Source of the DNA: AC-32 sp049644305 | GTDB taxonomy: Bacteria; Actinomycetota; Thermoleophilia; Gaiellales; Gaiellaceae | Direction of reading: 5' to 3' | DNA length: 11,399 nt | NCBI GenBank assembly: GCA_049644305.1 | Contig: JBARRQ010000077.1 | Location: 1-11,399 of the forward strand | In this document: piece after piece, positions 1 to 6,713 of the stretch | Position numbering within the stretch: the first letter of the stretch is position 1 | Layout: each line of letters starts with the position of its first letter | Notes under the pieces: generated by a model | Databases searched by the model: none | The model's input: only the letters and a program-made list of their open reading frames with translations | What the model was told of the DNA's origin: nothing | Made by a program: the position numbers and the translations under genes

Positions 1-1
1 G

Positions 2-871
2 GCCGAGCCTGCGCGTACGGAACACGAGACGAGTGCCGGCTCGACCGACTCCCTGAGCCTGCTCATGAGCGGGGTCGGGCGATACCCGCTGCTCACGGCC
101 GCCGAGGAGGTCGCGCTCGCGAAGCGAATCGAGCGGGGCGACCCGGAGGCCAAAGAGCGGATGATCAACTCGAACCTGCGCCTGGTGATCTCGATCGCCA
201 AGCGCTACCAGAACCGCAATCTCCCACTGGGCGACCTCTTCCAGGAGGGCGTGATCGGGCTGAACCGCGCGGTCGAGAAGTTCGACTGGCGGCGCGGCTA
301 CAAGTTCTCGACCTACGCCACCTGGTGGATCCGGCAGGCGTGCCAACGTGCGGTCTCGGGCCAGTCCCAGACGATCCGAGTGCCGACGCACGTCCACGAG
401 CGCCGCGTCAAGCTCGGCGGGGCCGCGAGCCGGCTCGAGGCAACGCTCGGGCGTGAGCCCACGCGTGAGGAACTGGCCGAGGCGTCGGGTCTGTCCCTTC
501 GCCATGTGGACGAGGCGCTCGACGTCGCCGAGGCGCCGGTCTCGCTGAACCGACCGATCGGCTCCGAGGAGGACGGCGAGTTCGGCGATCTGTTCGCCGA
601 TCCCGAGGCGCTCGATCCGGCCGCGGAGGCGGCCGACTCGCTCCGACGGCAGGCGATTCGGCGGGCGGTCGCGAACCTGCCCGAGCGGGAGCGGCGGATC
701 CTCGAGCTGCGCTTCGGCTTCGAGTCCGAGCCCGCGTCGCTCGAGCAGATCGGCCGCGAGCTCGGAATCACACGGGAGCGCGTGCGCCAGCTCGAGGCCG
801 AGGCGTTCGAGCGTCTGTCCGTCGAGCTTCGAGCACTCGCCGACGACGAACCCGAGGCGGAGGCGGCCTGA
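2..871 (+). CDS. RNA polymerase sigma factor, RpoD/SigA-type sigma-70 (5' end outside window)
   Basis: This is a cytoplasmic promoter-recognition subunit of RNA polymerase. The frame is open to the left edge. The first ATG (65) falls inside the conserved region 1.2 block (DSLSLLMSGVGRYPLLT), so the true start lies upstream and ATG 65 is unlikely to be real. Counting from ATG 65, region 1.2 (LLTAAEEVALAKRIERGD) is followed by region 2 at about residues 36-95. Its core-binding and -10 motifs are visible (NLRLVISIAKRYQ, FQEGVIGLNRAVEKFD, KFSTYATWWIRQA). Region 3 spans roughly 105-190. Region 4, with its -35 helix-turn-helix, covers about 205-255 (LPERERRILELRFG, LEQIGRELGITRERVRQLE). The tail is Ala/Glu-rich and lacks the RHP(S/G)R-type ending common in primary sigmas, which hints at a group 2 factor. 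Whether it is the housekeeping factor cannot be decided from this fragment. Confidence 0.95.
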   Translation, partial: AEPARTEHETSAGSTDSLSLLMSGVGRYPLLTAAEEVALAKRIERGDPEAKERMINSNLRLVISIAKRYQNRNLPLGDLFQEGVIGLNRAVEKFDWRRGYKFSTYATWWIRQACQRAVSGQSQTIRVPTHVHERRVKLGGAASRLEATLGREPTREELAEASGLSLRHVDEALDVAEAPVSLNRPIGSEEDGEFGDLFADPEALDPAAEAADSLRRQAIRRAVANLPERERRILELRFGFESEPASLEQIGRELGITRERVRQLEAEAFERLSVELRALADDEPEAEAA

Positions 872-884
872 GCGCCGCCTCCGC
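857..884 (+). terminator. Hairpin over the sigma-factor stop codon, likely intrinsic terminator
   Basis: A perfect 11-bp G+C-rich stem (857-867 with 874-884) encloses a 6-nt loop, CTGAGC, that holds most of the TGA stop codon. It is followed by GTCTTGACTC, which is only weakly T-rich. Termination at this site is inferred from the stem and its position. Confidence 0.55.
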
Positions 885-1055
885 GTCTTGACTCCCGCTG
901 GGTCGCAGTGGTTCGCTAGCCCCGTTTGAGCCGGCCATCGAGGCCGGCCACGAAGGGGAGGTGCTGCGTTCTCTCCATCGTCGTCTTTCGAGACAACGGA
1001 AGAACACAGTCCGTCACGAGTCTGCCGGTCACGAACGCGGCGCGGACAATCTGTG

Positions 1056-1514
1056 TCAAGAGCCTTGAATCAGCCGAATCTGTCCGCGGATCTCGCCGTT
1101 CGGGTTCTTCTGTGTGGGCAAATTGACGTAGGCGGAGCCGTTCCTGATCGCTCGAATCACCTTTGTCGTCACGCGCGTCGTCCCGCGCATGTTTGAGTGG
1201 CAGGGCGCACACAGCGTGAGCGCGACCGGCCCCTTCTTCCCGAGCTTGCCGATGTGAATATTCGATTGGAGCGCCCGTCCACTCAGATGGGTGAAGGTAA
1301 GCCGCCAGGCGATCTTTCCGGTGGCCCCACTGGAACTAAGCGTGCCGCTGAAGACCCCTCTCGCCGCTGGCACCTTGACCCTTTGGCGCGGCACTTCCTG
1401 TCGTGCATCGAGCACCGCTTTTACTCCGAACGTCTCGGTGTAGCTTGCGCCGGCGCCGAGGCTCACGACGATCAGCGCGCCGAGCATGGTCGTGAGGCAG
1501 AACAGCAATCGCAC
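1056..1514 (-). CDS. Secreted CHRD-domain protein
   Basis: The protein is about 152 aa from a GTG at 1514. That start has a GGTGAG ribosome-binding site six bases upstream and yields a clean Sec signal peptide (MRLLFCLTTMLGALIVV, cleavage near GAGA-S). A longer reading from GTG 1562 only adds a charged 16-residue prefix. The mature part is a single CHRD domain: a LDARQEVP opening strand, an IHIGKLGKKGPV block and the closing AYVNLPTQKNPNGEIRGQI signature. CHRD domains are beta-rich extracellular modules known from chordin and many bacterial secreted proteins, where their role is unknown. A CAPCH motif at about residues 102-106 matches the heme-c form CxxCH, though paired cysteines are common here in actinobacterial CHRD proteins. 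It is divergent from the sialidase-like gene at 1626, with a roughly 110-bp shared upstream region. Confidence 0.88.
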   Translation of the reverse strand: MRLLFCLTTMLGALIVVSLGAGASYTETFGVKAVLDARQEVPRQRVKVPAARGVFSGTLSSSGATGKIAWRLTFTHLSGRALQSNIHIGKLGKKGPVALTLCAPCHSNMRGTTRVTTKVIRAIRNGSAYVNLPTQKNPNGEIRGQIRLIQGS

Positions 1515-1625
1515 CAGGCACTCACCGGAGTCGGGCCGATCCGTGCCCCTTGATCTAGACACGCCGTGCCCGATGGTGTATCACGGAATTCGACCGGTCC
1601 TCTTTCGCCGGAATAGCCGAGGGAG

Positions 1626-3524
1626 TTGGGTAGAAGGCGCGTGACGAGATCACACGGTAACCGGCTGGGGCCCCGGTTTGCGGTTGTGGCTCTCCTCGTG
1701 TGCGTCTTTGTCGTCGCCGCCAGCGCTAGCGCCAGCGTCTCCCTGACACGGCTCAGCACCGACCCCTTCACTAACAGTTCGAGCCAGCACCAAACCCAGG
1801 TCGAGCCGGACACCTTCGCCTTCGGCTCGACGATCGTGGCGGCCTTCCAGAGCGGCCGCTTCTTCGACGGCGGCTCCTCCGACATCGGTTTCGCCACCTC
1901 CACGAACAACGGCTCGAGCTGGACGAACGGCTTCCTGCCTGGGATCACCAAGTACCAAGGCGCCGGCCCCTACGACCGCGTCAGTGACCCCTCGGTCGCG
2001 TACGACGCTGCCCATCACGTCTGGCTGATCATCTCGCTCGCGCTCAACGAGACGCCCTCGGTTGCCGGCGTCGCGGTGCTCGTCAGCCGCTCCAGCGACG
2101 GGCTTAGCTGGAGCATTCCCTTCGTTGTCGCAACCGGCAGCAACCTCGACAAGACTTGGATTGCCTGCGACAACACCGCGACGAGCCCCTTCTACGGCCA
2201 CTGCTACGCGGAGTGGGACAACCCCGCAGACGGCGACCGGATCAAGATGTCGACCTCGACGAACGGCGGCGCCAGTTGGGGGTCCGCCCTGAATACGGGC
2301 AACAATGCCACCGGCCTGGGCGCCCAGCCGGCCGTGCAGCCGAACGGACAGGTGATCGTGCCGCTGATGAGCGCAAGCGGGACCGCGATCCTCTCCTTCC
2401 GCTCGGTCGACGGGGGCGCCAGCTGGCGCTCGACGGTCACGGTCGCCTCGATCTCCGACCACGCCGTTGCCGGCGGCCTGCGCTCGGAGCCACTGCCCTC
2501 GGCCGAGGTCGACGGCGCCGGGAACGTCTACGTCGTCTGGCAAGACTGTCGCTTCCGCGCCGGCTGCACATCGAACGACATCGTCATGGCGACGACGACT
2601 CAGGCCGGCTATCCAACCTGGTCGGGGGTGAGCCGGATCCCGATCGAGCCGACCACGAGCAGCGTCGACCACTTCATCCCTGGTCTCGCGGTCGACCAGG
2701 CGAGCTCCGGTTCGACCGCCAAGCTCGCACTCGCCTACTACTACTACCCCGTTGCCGGCTGTAGCGCCTCCAGCTGCCAGCTCGACGTCGGGCTCGTCTC
2801 CTCCGCGGACGGTGGGGCGAGTTGGACTGGGAGCACCCAGCTGGCCGGGCCGATGTCACTCGGCTGGCTTGCGAACACCTCGCTGGGGCTGATGGTCGGC
2901 GACTACATCTCCACCTCCTTTGCCGCCGGTATCGCGCACCCGGTCTTCGCGGTCGCCAACGCTCCCAGCAGCGGGATCTTCGACGAGGCGATCTACACGG
3001 CTACGAGCGGGTCAGCGCCGCCGCCGCCGCCACCACCGCCGCCACCACCGCCTCCTCCGCCGCCACCACCGAGCGGCAATGTGGTTGCGAATCCCGGTTT
3101 CGAAACTGGGACGTTTGCTCCGTGGACGACGGCCGGAGTCGTGTTGCCGGTAATCGTCAGCGGAGGCGCCCACAGTGGCACCTATTCGGCGCGGCCGGGC
3201 TCGCCAACACCTTTCAACGGCGACAGCAACTTCAAACAGACGATCACCGTCCCGGCGAGCGGCGGGACGCTTAGCTACTGGTACAACCCACACTGTCCGG
3301 ACACGCTCACCTACGACCAGCAACGCGTGCAGGTCCGGAACACCGCCGGCACCGTCCTTGCGACGGTGATGAACATCTGCTCGAACAGTCGTGTCTGGAC
3401 GCAGAAGACCTTCAGCATGGCCGCCTATGCAGGCCAGACCGTCGTCCTGTACTTCAATGTCCACGACGACAACTACCCCACCGATCCGACATACATGCTC
3501 GTCGACGATGTCTCGGTTCAATAG
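1626..3524 (+). CDS. Secreted sialidase-like Asp-box (BNR) protein with poly-Pro linker and C-terminal CBM-like domain
   Basis: The protein is predicted to be exported and is 632 aa if started at TTG 1626. GTG 1641 (five residues shorter, AGAAGG three bases upstream) is an equally plausible start. The signal peptide is RFAVVALLVCVFVVAASASA. Residues about 40-460 form a beta-propeller of the sialidase/neuraminidase superfamily. Five Asp-box motifs of form SxDxGxxW are visible near residues 92 (STNNGSSW), 156 (SSDGLSW), 211 (STNGGASW), 260 (SVDGGASW) and 393 (SADGGASW). No FRIP/YRIP motif or clear arginine triad is seen, so true sialidase activity is unproven. Eighteen consecutive prolines (465-482) lead to a domain of about 145 residues beginning NVVANPGFETGTFAPW and ending LVDDVSVQ. 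This is the usual look of a jelly-roll carbohydrate-binding module (CBM4/9-like). Extracellular glycan binding or cleavage is inferred. Confidence 0.85.
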   Translation: MGRRRVTRSHGNRLGPRFAVVALLVCVFVVAASASASVSLTRLSTDPFTNSSSQHQTQVEPDTFAFGSTIVAAFQSGRFFDGGSSDIGFATSTNNGSSWTNGFLPGITKYQGAGPYDRVSDPSVAYDAAHHVWLIISLALNETPSVAGVAVLVSRSSDGLSWSIPFVVATGSNLDKTWIACDNTATSPFYGHCYAEWDNPADGDRIKMSTSTNGGASWGSALNTGNNATGLGAQPAVQPNGQVIVPLMSASGTAILSFRSVDGGASWRSTVTVASISDHAVAGGLRSEPLPSAEVDGAGNVYVVWQDCRFRAGCTSNDIVMATTTQAGYPTWSGVSRIPIEPTTSSVDHFIPGLAVDQASSGSTAKLALAYYYYPVAGCSASSCQLDVGLVSSADGGASWTGSTQLAGPMSLGWLANTSLGLMVGDYISTSFAAGIAHPVFAVANAPSSGIFDEAIYTATSGSAPPPPPPPPPPPPPPPPPPSGNVVANPGFETGTFAPWTTAGVVLPVIVSGGAHSGTYSARPGSPTPFNGDSNFKQTITVPASGGTLSYWYNPHCPDTLTYDQQRVQVRNTAGTVLATVMNICSNSRVWTQKTFSMAAYAGQTVVLYFNVHDDNYPTDPTYMLVDDVSVQ

Positions 3525-3588
3525 CGACGACAGGCGAGCAATTTCTCTCTCATAGATTGCGTGTTCGACAGATCTTGCAGAAGCATGA

Positions 3589-3711
3589 TGTCCGGCCCCC
3601 CTCTATCTGGTCCAGCGCGTCTGTCGGTCCTGTCAGCTTTGAGAGCCAGATTGGAGGTGAACGGTGCCGAATAAGCGCTACAGCGTGGAGCAGATAGAGG
3701 GGGGCCGGACA
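3589..3711 (+). mobile_element. Internally deleted IS3-family-like element (MITE-like relic)
   Basis: A 123-bp unit is bounded by perfect 21-bp inverted repeats (3589-3609 and 3691-3711) that begin TGTCCGGCC and end GGCCGGACA, so it has 5'-TG...CA-3' ends. Inside, a perfect GGAGGTGA ribosome-binding site (3653-3660) precedes GTG 3664, which opens a frame reading MPNKRYSVEQI. That sequence closely resembles the N-terminus of IS3-family OrfA transposases. The frame then runs straight into the right inverted repeat and stops at TAG 3724. So the element kept its left end and the first 11 transposase codons and lost everything up to its right end. No target-site duplication is seen (ATGA left, CTCG right). 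The family assignment is from remembered OrfA starts, not a search. Confidence 0.75.
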
Positions 3712-3867
3712 CTCGCGTTTCATTAGACGCCGATGGGTATCAGCGAGCATCCGGTGAGTCGAGCTCCGAGACCAGGTCCCTTCCTTCGTGCTGCTCAGGC
3801 AGCTGTAGAGCCTAGGGACGTCCTGGATGGAGGGCGATCGGGAGCAGAGGCGAGGCGCTCCGAGGCC

Positions 3868-3963
3868 TTGCTGGAACCGTTTCCGCGTTTGCCCAATGCC
3901 GGGCTATCGGGTTGGGAGGGATATAGGAGGGATTGGGGCGGGGAAACGCCGCGAAGCTGGACG
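3868..3963 (-). repeat. Dispersed palindromic repeat, copy A
   Basis: The right arm (3901-3962) ends AAACGCCGCGAAGCTGGAC at 3944-3962 and shares the GGGCTATCGGGTTGGGAGGG centre with copy B. The left arm is degenerate (GTTTCCGCG near 3880 is recognisable). Compared with copies B and D it has one missing base in the terminal motif. Confidence 0.65.
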
Positions 3964-3995
3964 CCTGTTTTTACGGATAAGGGTTAGGGGCGGGA

Positions 3996-4027
3996 GGGAG
4001 GGCGGCCGCCTGGACGGCCGCCCTCTC
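3996..4027 (-). terminator. Hairpin downstream of the SnoaL-like gene
   Basis: A perfect 10-bp stem (3998-4007 with 4016-4025, GAGGGCGGCC/GGCCGCCCTC) has an 8-nt loop and can be extended by a wobble and a G-C pair. It lies 20 bases beyond the stop of the minus-strand gene at 4048. No U-rich tract follows on the minus strand, so intrinsic termination is only a guess from position. Confidence 0.4.
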
Positions 4028-4047
4028 CGGTTTCCTCGTTCTGGCGG

Positions 4048-4500
4048 CTACTTTGGCTGCGCGCCGATCTGCTTGAGGAGGGTCATCGAGTCGAAGTACT
4101 GGCGGTCATGCTTGATCTTGCCGCCCTCGAAGGTGAAGAAGATGGCAGCAGCTGTCTCCTGGCGCTTGCCCGACGCCGGGATCGTTCCCTCTGGTGTTTC
4201 GAGTGGGCCGGTGTGCGTGCCCTTCCAGGTCACTTCCAGGGCTGCCGTGTTGCCGCTGCTGACGGCGCTTGTCACCGTTCCAGCGGCATCGGGGAACGCC
4301 GTCTTCCAGCCCTTGTAGAGCTCGATGATCTTCTCCGCACCCTCGGTCTTACGCTGGGTTCCCAACTCGTCGTAGCGGGCATCGGTCGCGAGCCCTGCTT
4401 GCAGCCGCTCCCAGTCCCCGCTGTTGAAAGCATCCACGTGCTCGCGGGCGATCTTGACCATCTCGTCCGCGGTCAGCGCTTCGGTGGTTACTGCCGTCAT
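4048..4500 (-). CDS. SnoaL-like / ester cyclase family protein (NTF2-like fold)
   Basis: The protein is 150 aa from ATG 4500. This start is preferred over a longer frame because GAGGAG sits eight bases upstream and the protein begins MTAVTTEALTADEMVKIAREHVDAFNSGDW, the usual opening helix of this family. Later segments fit a SnoaL-like fold: ARYDELGTQRKTEGAEKIIELYKGWKTAFPD, then alternating strands (TAALEVTWKGTHTGPL, ETAAAIFFTFEGGKIKHDRQYFDSMTLLKQIG). Relatives include polyketide cyclases and many uncharacterised small proteins. No polyketide genes are nearby, so the substrate is unknown. No signal peptide is present, so it is presumably cytoplasmic. It appears monocistronic, with a hairpin 20 bases downstream. 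Confidence 0.85.
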   Translation of the reverse strand: MTAVTTEALTADEMVKIAREHVDAFNSGDWERLQAGLATDARYDELGTQRKTEGAEKIIELYKGWKTAFPDAAGTVTSAVSSGNTAALEVTWKGTHTGPLETPEGTIPASGKRQETAAAIFFTFEGGKIKHDRQYFDSMTLLKQIGAQPK

Positions 4501-4887
4501 TTTGCTAGCTCCTCTCTTCGATGGTGGGGCGCGAGCGGACAGCACTCACAGAGAGGCGTCGCCTCCGAATCGGCTGCCTCAGCTCGGCTGAGACGTGGTC
4601 GCAACGAGGAAGAAGAGCTGGCGATTCGACGGGCAAATCCAGACCGTCAACGCGACTGGCTCGGTGTCTCCAACGCAGGACTCTACCTCATCTGCACCCG
4701 GGCCGGGGACCGTCCGAGCTGCGTCGGCCATTCGACAGACAGCAAGCAGGACGACGTCCGCAACGTCGTGCGCGAAGGCGACGATCCGCCGAACGTCGTC
4801 GGCTCCCGATACTCGCCGAGTCCGACCGGATGATGCCCACGCTCCGCCGCCAACCATGGGACTTCCGCTTGTATCAATTGTTCGTAA
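4501..4887. other. Gene-free stretch, nothing recognised
   Basis: These 387 bp separate the divergent SnoaL-like and RCC1-like genes. Overlapping frames are open on both strands, but their translations are Ala/Arg/Ser-rich with no family resemblance and poor starts. I take them as G+C-driven artefacts. Promoters for the two flanking genes presumably lie here, but I could not place convincing -35/-10 pairs. Confidence 0.5.
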
Positions 4888-5937
4888 GTGGCATGCTTGG
4901 GCTCCGTGCGGCCAACGGTGCGTTCACGCTGCAGGACGTTTTTCCAGAGCCGCTGCCTGCTCACCCTCCTTTTGGCAGGCCTGCTCGTCGCCCCGCTGCC
5001 CGCCGCCGCAGCGGTGGGGCCCGGCAGCGTCCTTTCCTGGGGCTGCGGCGACGGCAGCGACTTCGGGCAGTGCAGCGTTCCTCCTGCGGCAGGAAGCGGC
5101 GTGAGGGCGATCGCGGCCAACGTCGCCCACAGCCTCGCCCTGAAAGACGGCGGTGTCGTTGCGTGGGGCTGCGCCAGCCTCGACCGTGGGCAGTGCAACG
5201 TTCCAGCTGCGGCCGCAAGCGGCGTGAAGGCGATCGCGGCCGGCGAATCTCACAGCCTCGCCCTGAAAAAGAACGGCAGCGTCCTTGCCTGGGGCTGCGT
5301 CGGCGCTGACTTCGGGCAGTGCAGCGTCCCTGCTGCGGCCGCAAGCGACGTGAAGGCGATCGCGGCCGGCGGCTTCCACAGCCTCGCCCTGAAGAAGGAC
5401 GGTAGCGTCGTCGCCTGGGGCTGCGGATTCTACGACTTCGGGCAGTGCAGCGTCCCTGCTGCGGCCGGGAGCGACGTGAAGGCGATCGCGGCCGGCGTCA
5501 CCCACAGCCTCGCCCTGAAGAAGGACGGCAGCGTCCTTGCCTGGGGCTGCGGCGGCAACTTTGAGCAGTGCAACGTCCCTGCCGCGGCCGGAAGCGGTGT
5601 GAAGGCGATCGCGGCCGGCGGCTTCCACAGCCTCGCCCTGAAAGAGGACGGCAGTGTCCTTGCCTGGGGCTGCGGCGCGAACTTCGGTCAGTGCAGCGTC
5701 CCTGCTGCGGCCGGAAGCGGTGTGAAAGCGATCGCGGCGGGCCGGTACGACAGCCTCGCCCTGAAGAAGGACGGCAGCGTCGTCGCCTGGGGCTGCGGCG
5801 GCGGTACCGACCGCGGGCAGTGCAGCGTCCCTGCTGCGGCCGGAAGCGACGTGAAGGCGATCGCGGCCGGTGACTTCCACAGCCTCGCCCTGAAGAAGCC
5901 CGCCGAGAGCGACGACGACGGCACGGACGACGGCTAA
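4888..5937 (+). CDS. Secreted RCC1-like seven-unit beta-propeller protein
   Basis: The protein is 349 aa from GTG 4888. Alternatives at TTG 4897, GTG 4906 or GTG 4918 lie downstream, and none has a clear ribosome-binding site, so the N-terminus is uncertain. All give the same Sec-type signal peptide (CLLTLLLAGLLVAPLPAAAA). From about residue 45 the chain is seven tandem RCC1-type units of 41-43 residues. Each has the pattern VKAIAAG-x-xHSLALKKDGSVxAWGC followed after a short loop by GQCSVPAAA. The chain starts mid-unit (GSVLSWGC) and ends mid-unit (AIAAGDFHSLALKK), as expected for a propeller closed by combining both termini. Each unit carries two cysteines. It ends with an acidic tail (ESDDDGTDDG). 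RCC1-like proteins usually act in protein binding; no partner is evident here. Confidence 0.88.
   Translation: MACLGSVRPTVRSRCRTFFQSRCLLTLLLAGLLVAPLPAAAAVGPGSVLSWGCGDGSDFGQCSVPPAAGSGVRAIAANVAHSLALKDGGVVAWGCASLDRGQCNVPAAAASGVKAIAAGESHSLALKKNGSVLAWGCVGADFGQCSVPAAAASDVKAIAAGGFHSLALKKDGSVVAWGCGFYDFGQCSVPAAAGSDVKAIAAGVTHSLALKKDGSVLAWGCGGNFEQCNVPAAAGSGVKAIAAGGFHSLALKEDGSVLAWGCGANFGQCSVPAAAGSGVKAIAAGRYDSLALKKDGSVVAWGCGGGTDRGQCSVPAAAGSDVKAIAAGDFHSLALKKPAESDDDGTDDG
5101..5892 (+). repeat. Tandem coding repeats of the RCC1-like gene (about 123-129 bp)
   Basis: The segment starting GTGAAGGCGATCGCGGCC (first copy GTGAGG) recurs at 5101, 5224, 5350, 5476, 5599, 5722 and 5851, a spacing of 123, 126, 126, 123, 123 and 129 bp. 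The units are nearly identical at DNA level, which suggests recent duplication or ongoing gene conversion within the gene. Confidence 0.9.
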
Positions 5938-6070
5938 CGCTTCAAGCGCTCCGCGTCCGCTACAGCTACAAACCGAGATCCAAGCCCTGAGGAGATAGCG
6001 GCCCTCGAAACTGCACTAGGCGTGATGCACCAGGTCTTCACTGCCACCGGTCATGAGAAGCACGGAGGGC

Positions 6071-6097
6071 AGGGCGCGGCGTTGGGCGCCGCGCCCT
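6071..6097 (-). terminator. Strong hairpin between the RCC1-like and small secreted genes
   Basis: A perfect 11-bp stem (AGGGCGCGGCG at 6071-6081 with 6087-6097) has a 5-nt loop. It lies in a convergent interval, 22 bases beyond the stop of the minus-strand gene at 6119 and 134 bases after the plus-strand stop at 5937, so it could serve either. Neither side has a good U-tract. Confidence 0.5.
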
Positions 6098-6118
6098 GGA
6101 TCAGCGGGCTCTTGCCGG

Positions 6119-6631
6119 TCAGTTGTCGCGGACTTGGATGTTGCCGCCGTCGATCGGGAACGGGTGCTTGTAGGGGGGATGTTGACTGCAGAAGTCTTGC
6201 GTCTGAGCTGCTGTTCCGATGCCAAGGAAGGTAGTGATATCGGCTGGAGCGTTCGATCCCTCGCCGTTGTCAGTGACATGCCACCAGGAGCCTGATCCGA
6301 CGACGGTCGGGTCGTTTGAGTCGGCGATCGTTCCCCCGATCCAGGCGTCGTTGCCGATCACCGTCAGGCATGTAACGGGTCCTCTTGCGACGAAGGGGAC
6401 GCCGTCGTCGACCTCGCGATAGGTGTACCAGCCGTCAGCGGAGCCGTCCGACTTGATTTTCGCGTTGAACCCGAAGGCCTGGAGCTCGAGGGTCTGCAGA
6501 CCGAACACGTTGTGCACCGTCAAGTGGCTGCCGCCGTTGGCAGAGCCGCTTCCACTGGTGGCCTCGACAGCACCGACGAGAGCGAGCGCGGCCACGGCAC
6601 AGGTTGCAAGCGCCAGTCCGATACGTCTCAT
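6119..6631 (-). CDS. Small secreted protein of unknown function
   Basis: The protein is 170 aa from ATG 6631. This start has GAGGAG five bases upstream and gives a clear Sec signal peptide (MRRIGLALATCAVAALALVGAVEA). The mature protein is beta-rich with recognisable blocks: FGFNAKIKSDGSADGWYTYREVDDG, VARGPVTCLTVIGNDAWIGGTI and SWWHVTDNGEGSNAPADIT. From memory, the layout F-x-F-x-A....G-x-A-x-G-x-Y followed by G-x-V-T-C-L-x-V-x-G-N-x-A-x-I-G-G recurs in many uncharacterised exported actinobacterial proteins; I know of no assigned function. Two cysteines (the one in VTCLTV and a later DFCSQH) could pair outside the cell. It lies 82 bases downstream of the AraC-type regulator on the same strand, so co-transcription is possible. 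Confidence 0.8.
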   Translation of the reverse strand: MRRIGLALATCAVAALALVGAVEATSGSGSANGGSHLTVHNVFGLQTLELQAFGFNAKIKSDGSADGWYTYREVDDGVPFVARGPVTCLTVIGNDAWIGGTIADSNDPTVVGSGSWWHVTDNGEGSNAPADITTFLGIGTAAQTQDFCSQHPPYKHPFPIDGGNIQVRDN

Positions 6632-6713
6632 CGCTTCTCCTCTCTTGCGGGACGGAGAGGACGCTATGCAGCTGTTCAATCGGCGTCTTGTACGCGGCTT
6701 GCGTCGTCTGGTA

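Larger units (their letters stand above)
3525..4047. other. Gene-free stretch with an IS relic, repeat A and a hairpin
   Basis: This 523-bp interval between the sialidase-like gene and the SnoaL-like gene has no convincing coding frame. It contains the IS3-like remnant (3589-3711), dispersed repeat A (about 3868-3963) and a hairpin (3996-4027), each listed separately. The segment 3727-3867 shows nothing I recognise. Confidence 0.7.

Noticed and set aside
930..948. Hairpin GCCGGCC/GGCCGGC as a terminator for the CHRD gene
   Set aside because: It has only 7 bp, no T-tract on either strand, and lies more than 100 bp beyond the stop.
1650..2672. 340-aa open frame on the minus strand opposite the sialidase-like gene
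   Set aside because: Its translation is Arg/Gly/Val/Asp-rich with no family resemblance, and it is fully antisense to a well-supported gene. It is a high-GC shadow frame.
3015..3071. CCG/CCA-rich tract as a non-coding microsatellite
   Set aside because: It is in frame and encodes an 18-proline linker between two recognisable domains.
4579..4857. 92-aa minus-strand and 169-aa plus-strand frames in the 4501-4887 gap
   Set aside because: Biased composition, no motifs, competing open frames on both strands and no ribosome-binding site.
4924..5880. 318-aa minus-strand frame with internal repeats
   Set aside because: Its repeats simply mirror the tandem DNA repeats of the RCC1-like gene on the other strand.
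5101..5892. Regularly spaced repeats suggestive of a CRISPR array
   Set aside because: The units are 123-129 bp, in frame, and encode RCC1-type blades; there are no unique spacers.
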